A stretch of DNA of 64,000 bases from JBFLXR01 sp040757065 (lineage in GTDB: Bacteria > Pseudomonadota > Gammaproteobacteria > Burkholderiales > Gallionellaceae): the NCBI GenBank assembly GCA_040757065.1, contig JBFLXR010000004.1, positions 62,001 through 126,000 on the forward strand, read 5' to 3'. Below are positions 15,180 to 24,592 of this stretch, piece after piece (positions within the stretch are counted from its first letter, which is position 1; each line of letters begins with the position of its first letter). Below the pieces are notes generated by a model. That model saw only the letters and a program-made list of their open reading frames with translations. It was not told the DNA's origin and made no database searches. The position numbers and the translations under genes were made by a program.

Positions 15180-18026
15180 TTAATGTTGAGCGGGGTTCCC
15201 GGCGGAGAATAAATGTTCCAATTCCTTGCGGGCGGCATCTTGTTCGATGTAAATCACAATCTGACTATTCCGGGCTTTTTCCAGATACTGCCTGGCCTGC
15301 ATCATATCGCCCTTGGCGAGATAATATTCGCCCAGATAGAAATGCCCTTCGCATTGCGCCAGCAACTTTTCGTCGCCTCGCATCTTTTCCAGTGCGCTGA
15401 GTACCGACTCCGGCTTCTGCAAGCCGCCTAGCGCACGTATCGCCGGTTGGGGCCAGGCATCGCCAGTGGTGGCGCGCACGCGCGCCTGAATCGGTTTCGG
15501 CAGCGCAACACCTTGGCGCGCCGAAGCGATCAAATACCAGATCAGATGGTATCGGGCATTTTCCTCGTCGGCATCGTTTTCCAGCGCCTGCTGCAATTCG
15601 TCGCGGGCGGCGTCGAATTCGCCGCGCAAAGTGTAGATGATGCCGCGGCGGTAATAGATTTCGCTTTTGTCGCTGGAAGTAAGCAAGGCGCGGGTGTAAT
15701 GCTCCAGCGACTTGTCGTATTCGCTCAGCGAGAAGAAGGTCTCGGCCGCCGATTTCTGGATAGCCGAATTCCGGCCGTCTAATCGCAAAGCCTGTTCGGC
15801 ATCCTGACGGGCGGCAGATGCATTGCCGAGCTGGGCGTGGATGTTGGCACGTTCCGACAGGGCAAACGCCAGATCTTTGCTGGCGAGCTTTTTGTTTTCG
15901 ATGACTTGATTGAATTCGGAGAGATTATTCTGCAAACGTTCGCGAACCGTTTTGGCGAATTCTTCTTCCGGAGCGGCACGGCCGAACATCGAGGAGGATT
16001 TCACCATGCTCTTGTCGATATAGGTGCTGCCGCGGAATTCGCCGATTTTACGGATATCTTCGGTAAACCGACCGATGTCGTTAGCCGGGACTTCGGGTTG
16101 CAGCACCTCGAACTCGTATTCAGTCTGGAGCGAATTGCCTTTGCCGCGGCGGATTTGCTTAACCGCAAGGTAAGCGTTGCGTACCGACAGACTCTGATCG
16201 TTTTGCACCATGGAAACGTTCTGCGGCAAAACAACCGTATGTCGGAAGTAGGAATGTTCCGGGAAGCGCAAGGCAAACGGCGCGCTGCGTTGCTGAACAG
16301 AAGAGGGCGCCAGCATATAGAAACGCAATGTGGGCGGCAGTTTATGCCGCACCCGCCAACCGCCCGATTCTTTTTCAACGAACTTGGCGACCTTAAAGGT
16401 CAGTTTCATGGTCAGCTCGTTCTTTTCGCGGTTATCGCGGATTTCCGGCTCCTTGGCCCACTCAGCGGTCGGGAAAGCGGCTTGCATATCCTCGTGGAAG
16501 GCCTTCTTGACCTTATCCAGCGAGGCGATTTGGATGAAGCGGCGGAAACCCTCCGCCCAAGTGCGCTGCATGACCCAGGTTTCTTCCAGTGTGGCCGGGC
16601 CGTCCATATTTTCCAATATCACATTCTGATAAACGGAGATCGACTCTGCGCGATCCTTCGGGTCTATCGGAATTATGCTCAATTGTTTGGTCGAGGGCGC
16701 AACGACCAGCACCTCGGAGAGTCCGTGCAGTATGCCCAGACTGGCGAGATTGCCGGCTTGTTGGTAAGCAGTCGGATCCAGCCAGTAACTCTGTCCGTTC
16801 AGTTCGGCGCGAACGATAACGTGGTCGAAGAGAACCGGTGACGGCAGCCAGTTGCCGAACCCCCGCCAATTGCGTACGCCGACCAGAACCGGCTCGGCTT
16901 GGATGCCGAGCGCATGCAGCAGCGTTACCAGAAAGACCGACTTATCCTTACAGTCTCCGTAACGTTTATTCAGGGTTTCTTCCGGCGGCGCAGGCCGGTG
17001 CGAACTTTCACCGAGTGAGACGGAGGTGTAGCGAATTTCCGTTTGGGTGAAATTCAGCGCCTCGATGACTTGTTGTTCCGGGCTGGGCAGTTTCTTTAAA
17101 CGTTCGACCAGCGCAGCGAATGCTTTGCCTTCCGGAGCGGGTTGGCTGAATAATCCGGTTGCCCACTTGGCAACCTGATTCCAGTTTTCGTACTCCGAAA
17201 ACTGGATCCATGGAACCGGCTGAAAGTCGCGCGGATAGCCGTCTTCCGGCCGGTACGAGGGAATGTCGCGCCCCTCGAAAACGAGTTTTTGCAGCTCGCC
17301 GATTTTTAAGCGTTTGGGCGTAATGCCCAAGGTTCCGGCGTTGTTGCCGACAAAGCGGTATTGCACCTTGCGGTCGGCCGGGATTAAGGCCGAAACATAG
17401 CGCAGATGCACCGGAACCGCCGCTTGCCAGGAGGCGGCGTCGGAAATCGTGGAGCCGAGAACCGGATTAAAGCCGGTTACCGTATAGGCATATTCCACGC
17501 TATCGCCCGGCCGCACATCTTCTGCAATGCCCAATGCAGTCACTGTGCCGTTATACATACTGTTTTCCAGACCAAGCTCGCGCTCCAGAAAACGGAAGCG
17601 AATGCGGTCGCTCTGTTCGATCACTTCGTTATTGCGCAGGATGCGAACCATGTGCAATTGAACGGACTGGTATTCCGGGTTGAACTCGATCAGGATTTGG
17701 CCGATTTCGCGGGTGCTGGAAGCATTTTTCGCTTCAAAAACGCGGCGAATAAACACCTCGCGCTGCGGGTTGCTCCAGTTGAACTGCGTATCGCCAAGCC
17801 GGACGACGAAAGGCTCTGCCGAGTCCTTAACGGGCGGAATCGCGACCGGGGTGACCCAGCCGGGTATCGGTGCGATGCTGAATTTTGCTGCGGCTGCGTT
17901 CGACTCGCGAAAACTGCCAGCAACCTGCGGCACGGTTTGCGCTTGTGCGGATAGCACGGATAAGCAGCCGACCCAAAGCGCAAATAGCGTGCGCAGACAA
18001 TGTGCAGTGATAACGGAAAGCCGCAT
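15180..18026 (-). CDS. DUF3857/transglutaminase-like/TPR periplasmic protein
   Basis: This large 948-residue exported protein has a signal peptide (about 1-29, ending AQAQ). A DUF3857 beta-rich domain (about 70-250) is followed by a transglutaminase-like core with Cys in KRYGDCKDKSVFLVTLL, His in PVLFDHVIV and Asp in YWLDPT, so the Cys-His-Asp triad is intact. A C-terminal TPR region covers about 710-940 (ERANIHAQLGNASAARQDAEQAL and similar units). The role is unknown; a periplasmic peptidase or crosslinking function is possible. It follows ptsI by 19 bases with a good AAAGGAA site, so it is read as part of the PTS operon. Confidence 0.82.
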   Translation of the reverse strand: MRLSVITAHCLRTLFALWVGCLSVLSAQAQTVPQVAGSFRESNAAAAKFSIAPIPGWVTPVAIPPVKDSAEPFVVRLGDTQFNWSNPQREVFIRRVFEAKNASSTREIGQILIEFNPEYQSVQLHMVRILRNNEVIEQSDRIRFRFLERELGLENSMYNGTVTALGIAEDVRPGDSVEYAYTVTGFNPVLGSTISDAASWQAAVPVHLRYVSALIPADRKVQYRFVGNNAGTLGITPKRLKIGELQKLVFEGRDIPSYRPEDGYPRDFQPVPWIQFSEYENWNQVAKWATGLFSQPAPEGKAFAALVERLKKLPSPEQQVIEALNFTQTEIRYTSVSLGESSHRPAPPEETLNKRYGDCKDKSVFLVTLLHALGIQAEPVLVGVRNWRGFGNWLPSPVLFDHVIVRAELNGQSYWLDPTAYQQAGNLASLGILHGLSEVLVVAPSTKQLSIIPIDPKDRAESISVYQNVILENMDGPATLEETWVMQRTWAEGFRRFIQIASLDKVKKAFHEDMQAAFPTAEWAKEPEIRDNREKNELTMKLTFKVAKFVEKESGGWRVRHKLPPTLRFYMLAPSSVQQRSAPFALRFPEHSYFRHTVVLPQNVSMVQNDQSLSVRNAYLAVKQIRRGKGNSLQTEYEFEVLQPEVPANDIGRFTEDIRKIGEFRGSTYIDKSMVKSSSMFGRAAPEEEFAKTVRERLQNNLSEFNQVIENKKLASKDLAFALSERANIHAQLGNASAARQDAEQALRLDGRNSAIQKSAAETFFSLSEYDKSLEHYTRALLTSSDKSEIYYRRGIIYTLRGEFDAARDELQQALENDADEENARYHLIWYLIASARQGVALPKPIQARVRATTGDAWPQPAIRALGGLQKPESVLSALEKMRGDEKLLAQCEGHFYLGEYYLAKGDMMQARQYLEKARNSQIVIYIEQDAARKELEHLFSAGNPAQH

Positions 18027-18045
18027 CGTGCGTTCCTTTCGGAGA

Positions 18046-19770
18046 TTATGCGTTTAGTTTGTCGAGCAGCTCGCGGGTTTTCAGCGGGTCGTCTGCGCGC
18101 AGAATTTTTTGTACCAGCGGGGCGATTTCCGGCAGGCTGGTGGTCAGGACGCGTTGTTTCACGCTGAGCAACTGTGCCGGATGCATGGAGAACTGGCGCA
18201 GGCCGAGACCGAGCAGCAGACGGGTATAGGGCAGTTCGCCGGCCATTTCGCCGCACACCGAAACCGGCACATTCAACTTGTTGGCGGTACCGATAACGTG
18301 GTTGAGCAAATGCAGCACGGCGGGGTGCAGCGGATCGTACAGATGTGCGACTTCTTCATCGGTGCGGTCGATCGCCAGCGTGTACTGGATCAAGTCGTTG
18401 GTACCGATGGAGAGGAAATCCAATTTCTTTACGAATACGTTCAGTGCGAGCGCGGCAGCCGGAATTTCGATCATGCCGCCGATTTGCACATCCGGGTTAT
18501 AGGCTAAGCCGTCCGCATCGAGACTGCGCTTAGTGGTTTCGATGAATTGCAGCGTCTGGTTGATTTCCGAGGCGCTGGACAACATCGGCACCAAAATCTT
18601 GATGTTGCCGTAATGCGAAGCCCGCAGCAGCGCGCGCAACTGGGTGCGGAACATTTGCGGTTCGGCCAGACACAAGCGGATGGCGCGCAATCCGAGCGCG
18701 GGGTTGCTGGCGACGCGGGTAACGCCTTTGAGCTGTTTGTCCGCGCCGAGATCGAAGGTGCGGATGGTGACCGGCAGGCCGCGCATACCTTCTGCCACCT
18801 CGCGGTAGGCGGCGAATTGCTCTTCTTCGTCTGGCAGGTCGTCGCGGTTGAGAAATAGGAATTCGCTGCGGAACAGACCGATCCCGGTTGCACCGTTTTC
18901 CTGCACTTCCGGCAGATCGTTCGGCATCTCGATGTTCGCCATCAACTCTACGGTGGTGCCATCCAGCGTGTTAGCGCGGGCGGTTTTCAGCCGTTTCAGC
19001 TTTTTGCGTTCCAGCTCCCACTCGTTCTGGCGCAGGCGGTATTCAGCGAGAATCTGCTTGTCCGGTGCAATGATGATCACGCCTTGCGTGCCGTCCACGA
19101 TCAGCATATCGTTTTCGCGGATCAGTTCACGTGCATGGTGCAGGCCGACCACGCAGGGCGTGTTCAGACCGCGCGCCACAATCGCAGTGTGCGAGGTTGC
19201 GCCGCCCAGGTCGGTCAAAATGGCTGAAAACTGTCCGGGCTTGAGCTGAATCAGATCGGCCGGACTGACATCGTGCGCCACCAGAATCATACTGATGTCG
19301 TGACGGGCAACCGGAGGAATGTGATCGCCCTGTCCGGTGAGCGATTTCAGCACGCGCTGCACGACTTGGATTACATCGCTTTTGCGCTCGCGCAGATAGG
19401 GATCTTCGAAAGCTTCGAACTGTTCCACCAGTTCGTCCATCTGTACCTTCAGCGCCCATTCGGCATTACACTGTTCGGCTTCGATCATCGCACGCGCGGC
19501 TACGCTTAAATGCGGATCGTCGAGGATCATCAGGTGCAGATCGAGGAAGGCGGCAAACTCCGCAGCGGCTTGCTGCGGGCGGGTAGCGCGCAGGCTGTTC
19601 AGCTCGTCGCGGGTGGCCTGCACGGCGGCGTCGAAACGCGCCAGTTCCTCGCCGATCAGATGCTTGGGCAGCACATAGTGCGCCACTTCCAGCGATGTGT
19701 GCGACACCAGATGGGCATGGCCGATGGCGATGCCGCTTGAAACCGGAATGCCGTGCAGCGTAAAGCTCAT
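18046..19770 (-). CDS. ptsI: PTS enzyme I (phosphoenolpyruvate-protein phosphotransferase)
   Basis: Enzyme I takes phosphate from phosphoenolpyruvate and passes it to HPr. The 574-residue protein has the N-terminal HPr-binding domain, the phospho-His motif GGATSHTAIVARGLNTPCVVG (His194), and the PEP-binding TIM barrel with ENGATGIGLFRSEFLFLNRDDLP, FDLGADKQ and VCGEMAGE containing the catalytic Cys. The ATG at 19770 is two bases after the ptsH stop. No sugar permease (IIB/IIC) genes are nearby, so the phosphate chain ends in EIIA here and is probably regulatory. Confidence 0.96.
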   Translation of the reverse strand: MSFTLHGIPVSSGIAIGHAHLVSHTSLEVAHYVLPKHLIGEELARFDAAVQATRDELNSLRATRPQQAAAEFAAFLDLHLMILDDPHLSVAARAMIEAEQCNAEWALKVQMDELVEQFEAFEDPYLRERKSDVIQVVQRVLKSLTGQGDHIPPVARHDISMILVAHDVSPADLIQLKPGQFSAILTDLGGATSHTAIVARGLNTPCVVGLHHARELIRENDMLIVDGTQGVIIIAPDKQILAEYRLRQNEWELERKKLKRLKTARANTLDGTTVELMANIEMPNDLPEVQENGATGIGLFRSEFLFLNRDDLPDEEEQFAAYREVAEGMRGLPVTIRTFDLGADKQLKGVTRVASNPALGLRAIRLCLAEPQMFRTQLRALLRASHYGNIKILVPMLSSASEINQTLQFIETTKRSLDADGLAYNPDVQIGGMIEIPAAALALNVFVKKLDFLSIGTNDLIQYTLAIDRTDEEVAHLYDPLHPAVLHLLNHVIGTANKLNVPVSVCGEMAGELPYTRLLLGLGLRQFSMHPAQLLSVKQRVLTTSLPEIAPLVQKILRADDPLKTRELLDKLNA

Positions 19771-19772
19771 GC

Positions 19773-20042
19773 TTACTCGCCTTCTCCGAAATAATCGTTA
19801 ATCAGCGCCAGCAAGGCATCCATCGCCTCTTGCTCTTTTTCGCCGTTGGTTTCGATGCTAATGGTACTGCCCTTGGCCGCAGCCAGCATCATCACGCCCA
19901 TGATGCTTTTCGCATTCACGCGGCGTCCGTTGCGGGTTAGCCATACTTCGCAGGGAAACTGCGAAGCCAGTTGAGTCAATTTGGCCGACGCGCGGGCGTG
20001 CAGGCCGAGTTTGTTAATGATTAGCGCATCCTGTTGCAACAT
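19773..20042 (-). CDS. ptsH: PTS phosphocarrier HPr
   Basis: This 89-residue HPr has the phosphate-accepting His15 in INKLGLHARASAKLT and the regulatory Ser46 in NAKSIMGVMML, the usual target of HPr kinase. It relays phosphate from enzyme I to the EIIA encoded just upstream. The ATG at 20042 overlaps the end of the EIIA gene by 29 bases, an unusually long overlap for this operon. Confidence 0.95.
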   Translation of the reverse strand: MLQQDALIINKLGLHARASAKLTQLASQFPCEVWLTRNGRRVNAKSIMGVMMLAAAKGSTISIETNGEKEQEAMDALLALINDYFGEGE

Positions 20043-20439
20043 GACATCCTTCGGGGTGATTCATCGGGATAATACATTCGCGCCCGCCTTCGATGGCGCG
20101 CGCCTCCATTTCTTCCAGCGTTTTGCTGCTACAACACACTACGCGCAGCAGCATCGGCAAATTCACGCCGGCTACGCCTGCCACATGCGGCGCTTCGCAG
20201 AGGCGGCGGCCGATATTGCTCGGCGTCGCACCGTACATGTCCGCCAGCAGCAGCACGCCGTCGCCGTCGTCCAGCGATTCGATCAGGGCGCGGCCTTCCG
20301 CCTCTTTCTGGTGCGGGTCTTCGTCGGCCTGCACAGAAAGCGACTTTACATGCGCAGGCACACTGCCCAGCACATGTTCGACACAATCGAGCAGGCTGTC
20401 GCCGAGACCGTTGTGCGTAACTAGCAAGATTCCGACCAA
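20014..20439 (-). CDS. PTS EIIA component, mannose family (ManX-like)
   Basis: This 141-residue EIIA of the mannose/fructose family starts VGILLVTHNGLGDSLLD with the phosphorylated His9, and has GDGVLLLADMYGATPSNIGRRL and GVNLPMLLRVV. With no EIIB/C in the window it is probably regulatory, as in other betaproteobacterial gsh-PTS clusters. The start is TTG at 20439, supported by a very strong GGAGGAG six bases upstream; there is no ATG or GTG in a better place. The C-terminal tail (HPEGCHVATGCANH) overlaps ptsH. Confidence 0.88.
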   Translation of the reverse strand: MVGILLVTHNGLGDSLLDCVEHVLGSVPAHVKSLSVQADEDPHQKEAEGRALIESLDDGDGVLLLADMYGATPSNIGRRLCEAPHVAGVAGVNLPMLLRVVCCSSKTLEEMEARAIEGGRECIIPMNHPEGCHVATGCANH

Positions 20440-20461
20440 GACCTTCTCCTCCGAAGTAATG

Positions 20462-21502
20462 TTAGGGTTCGACCGTTCTTATAATGGTTTTATCGGTGAA
20501 TTCTAGACGTTTTTGCAGGCCAGCGGTGAGATGCACATTGCCCTTCGCATCGACCAACATGAATTCCGGCACGTGCATCGGGCCGGTGGTGGCGCTGCGG
20601 CCATCCAGTCCGGCGACGAACAGCGGCTTGGAGGCCGCATCCGACAGCACGCCGGCATGCTTGCCGCGCGTCAGCACCGTGACCGATTCCACACCTTGCG
20701 CAGGCTTACCGGTGCGCGGGTCGATAATGTGGCAATAGCGCTGACCGTTCAGCTCGAAGAAGCGCTGATAATCGCCCGAAGTCCCCAGCGCATCGCCGTC
20801 GTACAAATCGAGCGTAGCAATCGGTGCCGGCTTGCGCGGATGCTGGATGCCCACCCGCCACGGCCGCTTACCGTGCATGCCCAGCGCAATGACATTCCCG
20901 CCGATGTTCACCAGCGCATTCTGAATGCCGCGTTGACGTAGGATTTCTGCCGCGCGATCCAGCGCATAGCCCTTGGCATAGCCGCCAAGATCGAGCAAAA
21001 CCGATTTGTTGCGACTGGAAACCGTATTGCCCTGAATGCGCAGATCGGACATTTGCGGATGCGTCTTCGTCAGCGCAGCGAGCGCCTGCTCGTCCGGCAA
21101 CAGCGGCTTGAACTCATCGGCATGAAAGCCCCACAACCTCACCAGCCCGCCGACGGCAGGATCGAACAATCCGCCGGACTGTGCCGACAGCTCGGCGGCA
21201 TCCTGCAACATGCCCGCCATCTCCAGCGTGACTTCCTGCGGCTTGCCCTCGGCAAAGGCTGCGTTCAGTTCGCTCAGCGGACTCGGCTTCCAGGCGTGCA
21301 GCAAATTATGCAGCCGCTGGAATTCTTGCATCACGGCTGCGACCGCCTGCTTAGCGCGCGGCTCCTCTTCGTCGTACACGCTTACTTCCACCAGCGTGCC
21401 GAATACATAACCTTGCTCTTGATACAACGGCTCTTTGCCGCAGGCGGTTAACAGGCCGATTGCAGCGAGTAATAGAAACAGCCGTTGCACAAATCCGGTC
21501 AT
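20462..21502 (-). CDS. apbE: FAD:protein FMN transferase ApbE
   Basis: ApbE attaches FMN covalently to Thr in target proteins such as NqrB/C and RnfG, using FAD and Mg2+. The 346-residue precursor is a lipoprotein (lipobox LLTAC, Cys21). It has QGYVFGTLVEVSVYDE, SGGLFDPAVGGLVRLWGF, LLDLGGYAKGYALDRAAEIL, NALVNIGGNVIALG and YCHIIDPRTGKP, all diagnostic. The ATG overlaps the gshA stop (ATGA). In related bacteria gshB usually sits between gshA and the PTS genes; here apbE takes that place. Confidence 0.94.
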   Translation of the reverse strand: MTGFVQRLFLLLAAIGLLTACGKEPLYQEQGYVFGTLVEVSVYDEEEPRAKQAVAAVMQEFQRLHNLLHAWKPSPLSELNAAFAEGKPQEVTLEMAGMLQDAAELSAQSGGLFDPAVGGLVRLWGFHADEFKPLLPDEQALAALTKTHPQMSDLRIQGNTVSSRNKSVLLDLGGYAKGYALDRAAEILRQRGIQNALVNIGGNVIALGMHGKRPWRVGIQHPRKPAPIATLDLYDGDALGTSGDYQRFFELNGQRYCHIIDPRTGKPAQGVESVTVLTRGKHAGVLSDAASKPLFVAGLDGRSATTGPMHVPEFMLVDAKGNVHLTAGLQKRLEFTDKTIIRTVEP

Positions 21503-22770
21503 TCGGCGGCGACTTCCAGCTCAATGGCGGCGGCCAGCAAAGCCAGTCGCGCGACCACGCCGTAGGCGTAGAAACGGTTGGGGGTGTCGTCCGGGGCGCA
21601 ATCGGGGTTGGGCAGGGTGCAGCAGGTTTCAAAGGCCAGCGGTACGAAGTGCATGCCCGGGGCGTTGAGGTTTTCATCTGCGCCGCGGCCGGTGTGGACG
21701 CGGTAGAAGCCGCCTACCACGTAGTGATCCATCATGTAGACCACTGGTTCGGCCACTGCTTCGTTGATGTGTTCGAAGGTGTAGACGCCTTCCTGCACCA
21801 GCACGTCGGAGACTTGCAGGCCTTCTTTGACAACGGCCATTTTGTTGCGCTGTTTGCGGTTGAGTCCTTTTACTTCGCTGGCGTCTTTGACGGTCATGAT
21901 GCCCATGCCGTAGGTGCCTGCGTCGGCTTTCACGATCACGAACGGATCGTCTTTCACGCCGTATTCGGCATATTTGCCGCGAATCTTTTGCAGCATGGCG
22001 TCCACTTGTGCGGCGAGGCATTCTTCGCCGGTACGCGCCTGAAAGTCGATTTCCGAGCAAGTGGCGAAATAGGGATTAATCAGCCACGGGTCGATGCCGA
22101 GCAGTTGCGCGAAATTATCCGCTACACGGTCATAGGCGGCAAAGTGTTGCGATTTGCGACGGGTGGTCCAGCCAGCGTGCAGCGGCGGGATGACGGCTTG
22201 CTCCAGATTTTGCAGAATTTCCGGCACTCCGGCGGAAAGGTCGTTGTTCAGCAGCACTACGCAGGGGTCGAAATCTTGCAATTTGAGGCGGTTGCGTTCG
22301 CGCTGGAGAGGTTCCAGCGTCAGTGCTGCGCCGTTCGGCAGCTGCAGCGTGGTCGGTTCGGTAATTTCCGGTAGCAGCGATCCGATGCGTACGTTCAACC
22401 CGGCTTGTTTCAGAACTTGCACCAGCTGCGCCACGTTTTGCAGGTAAAACTGATTGCGGGTGTGGTTTTCCGGAATTAGCAGAATGCCGCGCGCTTCCGG
22501 GCAGATTTTTTCGATGGCACTTTGCGCGGCTTGCACGCATAACGGCAGAAAATCGCGATTCAGGTTGTTGAAGCCGCCGGGGAATAAGTTGGTATCTACC
22601 GGAGCCAGTTTAAAACCTGCGTTGCGCAAATCCACTGAGGTATAGAACGGCACGGTATGTTCCAGCCACTGGGTGCGGAACCAGTGTTCGATGGCGGGCA
22701 TAGCACTCAAAAAACGGCGTTCCAGATCGAGCAGCGGGCCAGTTAGGGCGGTAGTGAGGTGTGGAACCAT
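21499..22770 (-). CDS. gshA: Glutamate-cysteine ligase GshA (proteobacterial ATP-grasp-like type)
   Basis: GshA joins glutamate and cysteine in the first step of glutathione synthesis. The 423-residue protein belongs to the betaproteobacterial GshA family rather than the E. coli type: FYTSVDLRNAGFKLAPVDTNLFPGGFNNL, LLIPENHTRNQFYLQNV, KADAGTYGMGIMTVKDA and a C-terminal YAYGVVARLALLAAAIELE. The ATG at 22770 starts MVPHLTTALTGPL; the upstream open frame runs into the divergent gene's promoter and is rejected. It heads the gshA-apbE-EIIA-ptsH-ptsI operon. No gshB is visible in the window. Confidence 0.93.
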   Translation of the reverse strand: MVPHLTTALTGPLLDLERRFLSAMPAIEHWFRTQWLEHTVPFYTSVDLRNAGFKLAPVDTNLFPGGFNNLNRDFLPLCVQAAQSAIEKICPEARGILLIPENHTRNQFYLQNVAQLVQVLKQAGLNVRIGSLLPEITEPTTLQLPNGAALTLEPLQRERNRLKLQDFDPCVVLLNNDLSAGVPEILQNLEQAVIPPLHAGWTTRRKSQHFAAYDRVADNFAQLLGIDPWLINPYFATCSEIDFQARTGEECLAAQVDAMLQKIRGKYAEYGVKDDPFVIVKADAGTYGMGIMTVKDASEVKGLNRKQRNKMAVVKEGLQVSDVLVQEGVYTFEHINEAVAEPVVYMMDHYVVGGFYRVHTGRGADENLNAPGMHFVPLAFETCCTLPNPDCAPDDTPNRFYAYGVVARLALLAAAIELEVAAE

Positions 22771-22799
22771 AGTGTCAGGGTAACCGAAATGTTTGACGC

Positions 22800-22841
22800 A
22801 TTTTAGCCGATTGCGAAGCAGACCGCGCGGGGTGGTAGAAT
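22800..22841. promoter_or_regulatory. Overlapping divergent promoter region, gshA / ABC-F
   Basis: TAAAAT on the minus strand (22805-22800) could be the gshA -10. TAGAAT on the plus strand (22836-22841), in the context GTGGTAGAAT, could serve the ABC-F gene. The same GTGGTAGAAT core occurs upstream of metH (36319-36328). The best plus-strand -35 candidate is TTGCGA at 22811, with a long 19-base spacer, so both calls are tentative. Confidence 0.35.
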
Positions 22842-22876
22842 TGCGGTTTATTTTTGCAGTTAACCGACGCGTACCT

Positions 22877-24481
22877 ATGCTTTCTACCGCTAATATCACA
22901 ATGCAATTCGGGGCGAAGCCCCTGTTCGAAAACGTCTCCGTCAAATTCGGCGACGGCAACCGCTATGGCCTGATCGGCGCAAACGGCTGCGGCAAATCCA
23001 CCTTTATGAAGATTCTCGGCGGCGATCTGGAGCAGACCTCCGGCACGGTGGCGCTGGATAAGGACGAGCGTCTTGGCAAGTTGCGTCAGGATCAGTTTGC
23101 CTATGAAGAAATGCGTGTGCTGGAAGTCGTCATGATGGGGCACACTGAAATGTGGGCGGCGATGCAGGAGCGCGATGCGATCTATGCCAATCCGGATGCC
23201 AGCGAAGAAGACTATATGCGCGCGGCGGATTTGGAAGCCGTGTTTGCCGAATACGATGGTTACACTGCCGAAGCGCGCGCCGGCGAATTGCTGCTGGGGG
23301 TGGGAATTCCGCTCGAACAGCATCAAGGGCCGATGAGCGCGGTTGCGCCCGGCTATAAGTTGCGCGTATTGCTGGCGCAGGCACTGTTCGCCAACCCCGA
23401 CATTCTGTTGCTGGACGAACCGACCAATAACCTGGATATCAATACGATTCGCTGGCTGGAAGACGTGCTGAACGCGCGTAACAGCACGATGATTATCATT
23501 TCGCACGACCGCCACTTTCTGAACAGCGTGTGTACCCACATGGCCGATCTGGATTACGGCAAGATTACCGTCTATCCCGGCAATTACGATGACTACATGC
23601 TGGCTTCGACGCAGGCGCGCGAACGTCAGGCGGCAGAGAATGCCAAGGCCAAGGAGAAGGTTGCCGAACTGCGTGCTTTCGTGGCGCGCTTCTCGGCCAA
23701 TGCGTCTAAAGCCAAACAGGCAACCAGCCGCGCACGTCAGATCGACAAGATCAAGATTGAGGAATTTAAGCCTTCCAGCCGTCAGTATCCGTTTATTCGC
23801 TATGAATTCGACGAGCGCGATAAGCTGCACCGCGTGGCAGTCGAGGTACAGAAAATGTCCAAGGGGTTTGACCGGACCTTGTTCTCGAATGTGAATTTCC
23901 GCATCGATGCGGGCGAGAAAGTCGCGATTATCGGCCCGAACGGGATTGGTAAAACGACCTTGCTGCGTATTCTTGCCGGCGACTTGCAACCCGACACCGG
24001 TACGGTGAAATGGGCAGAGAAGGCCAAGCTGGGCTATTACGCTCAGGATCACGAATACGAATTCGAAAACAACAAAACGCTGACCGACTGGATGACCGAC
24101 TGGCGCGGTGAGAACGACGACGATCAAGTGGTGCGCGGCACACTGGGACGTCTGCTGTTCGGCGGCGACGAAGTGAAGAAGAATGTGAAGGTGCTCTCCG
24201 GTGGCGAGAAAGGCCGTATGCTGTTCGGCAAGTTGATGCTGCAACGCGGCAACGTGTTGCTGATGGACGAACCGACCAACCATTTGGACATGGAATCCAT
24301 CGAGTCGCTTAACACCGCTTTGCTGGAGTTCAAAGGTACGCTGGTGTTCGTCAGCCATGACCGCGAGTTTGTCAGCTCGATTGCAACCCGCATTATTGAA
24401 ATCAGTGAAAAGGGCGTGACCGATTATCACGGCACGTATGAGGAATTCCTGCGCGATCAACTGGAAGCGCAAGGGAAATAA
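22877..24481 (+). CDS. ybiT: ABC-F family ATPase, YbiT type
   Basis: This 534-residue protein has two ABC ATPase domains and no membrane domain. The first has GANGCGKST, a non-canonical signature region MSAVAPGYKLRVLLAQAL and LLDEPTNNLD. The second has GPNGIGKTT, LSGGEKGRMLFGKLML and LMDEPTNHLD. A charged linker (about 245-300) corresponds to the P-site tRNA interaction motif of ribosome-binding ABC-F factors. N-terminus, signature and length match E. coli YbiT closely. It probably acts on stalled ribosomes. The ATG at 22877 starts MLSTANITMQFG; it is divergent from gshA. Confidence 0.92.
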   Translation: MLSTANITMQFGAKPLFENVSVKFGDGNRYGLIGANGCGKSTFMKILGGDLEQTSGTVALDKDERLGKLRQDQFAYEEMRVLEVVMMGHTEMWAAMQERDAIYANPDASEEDYMRAADLEAVFAEYDGYTAEARAGELLLGVGIPLEQHQGPMSAVAPGYKLRVLLAQALFANPDILLLDEPTNNLDINTIRWLEDVLNARNSTMIIISHDRHFLNSVCTHMADLDYGKITVYPGNYDDYMLASTQARERQAAENAKAKEKVAELRAFVARFSANASKAKQATSRARQIDKIKIEEFKPSSRQYPFIRYEFDERDKLHRVAVEVQKMSKGFDRTLFSNVNFRIDAGEKVAIIGPNGIGKTTLLRILAGDLQPDTGTVKWAEKAKLGYYAQDHEYEFENNKTLTDWMTDWRGENDDDQVVRGTLGRLLFGGDEVKKNVKVLSGGEKGRMLFGKLMLQRGNVLLMDEPTNHLDMESIESLNTALLEFKGTLVFVSHDREFVSSIATRIIEISEKGVTDYHGTYEEFLRDQLEAQGK

Positions 24482-24592
24482 TGTTCCTAAGGGGGGCGGA
24501 AGTCTGAGTTGGCACGGGTTTAATTTCTTGTCGCTGGCAGGCGGGATGACTTGCGCCTTACCTGGCGGCCGCTTCGCGCCTGAACGGAAAAC

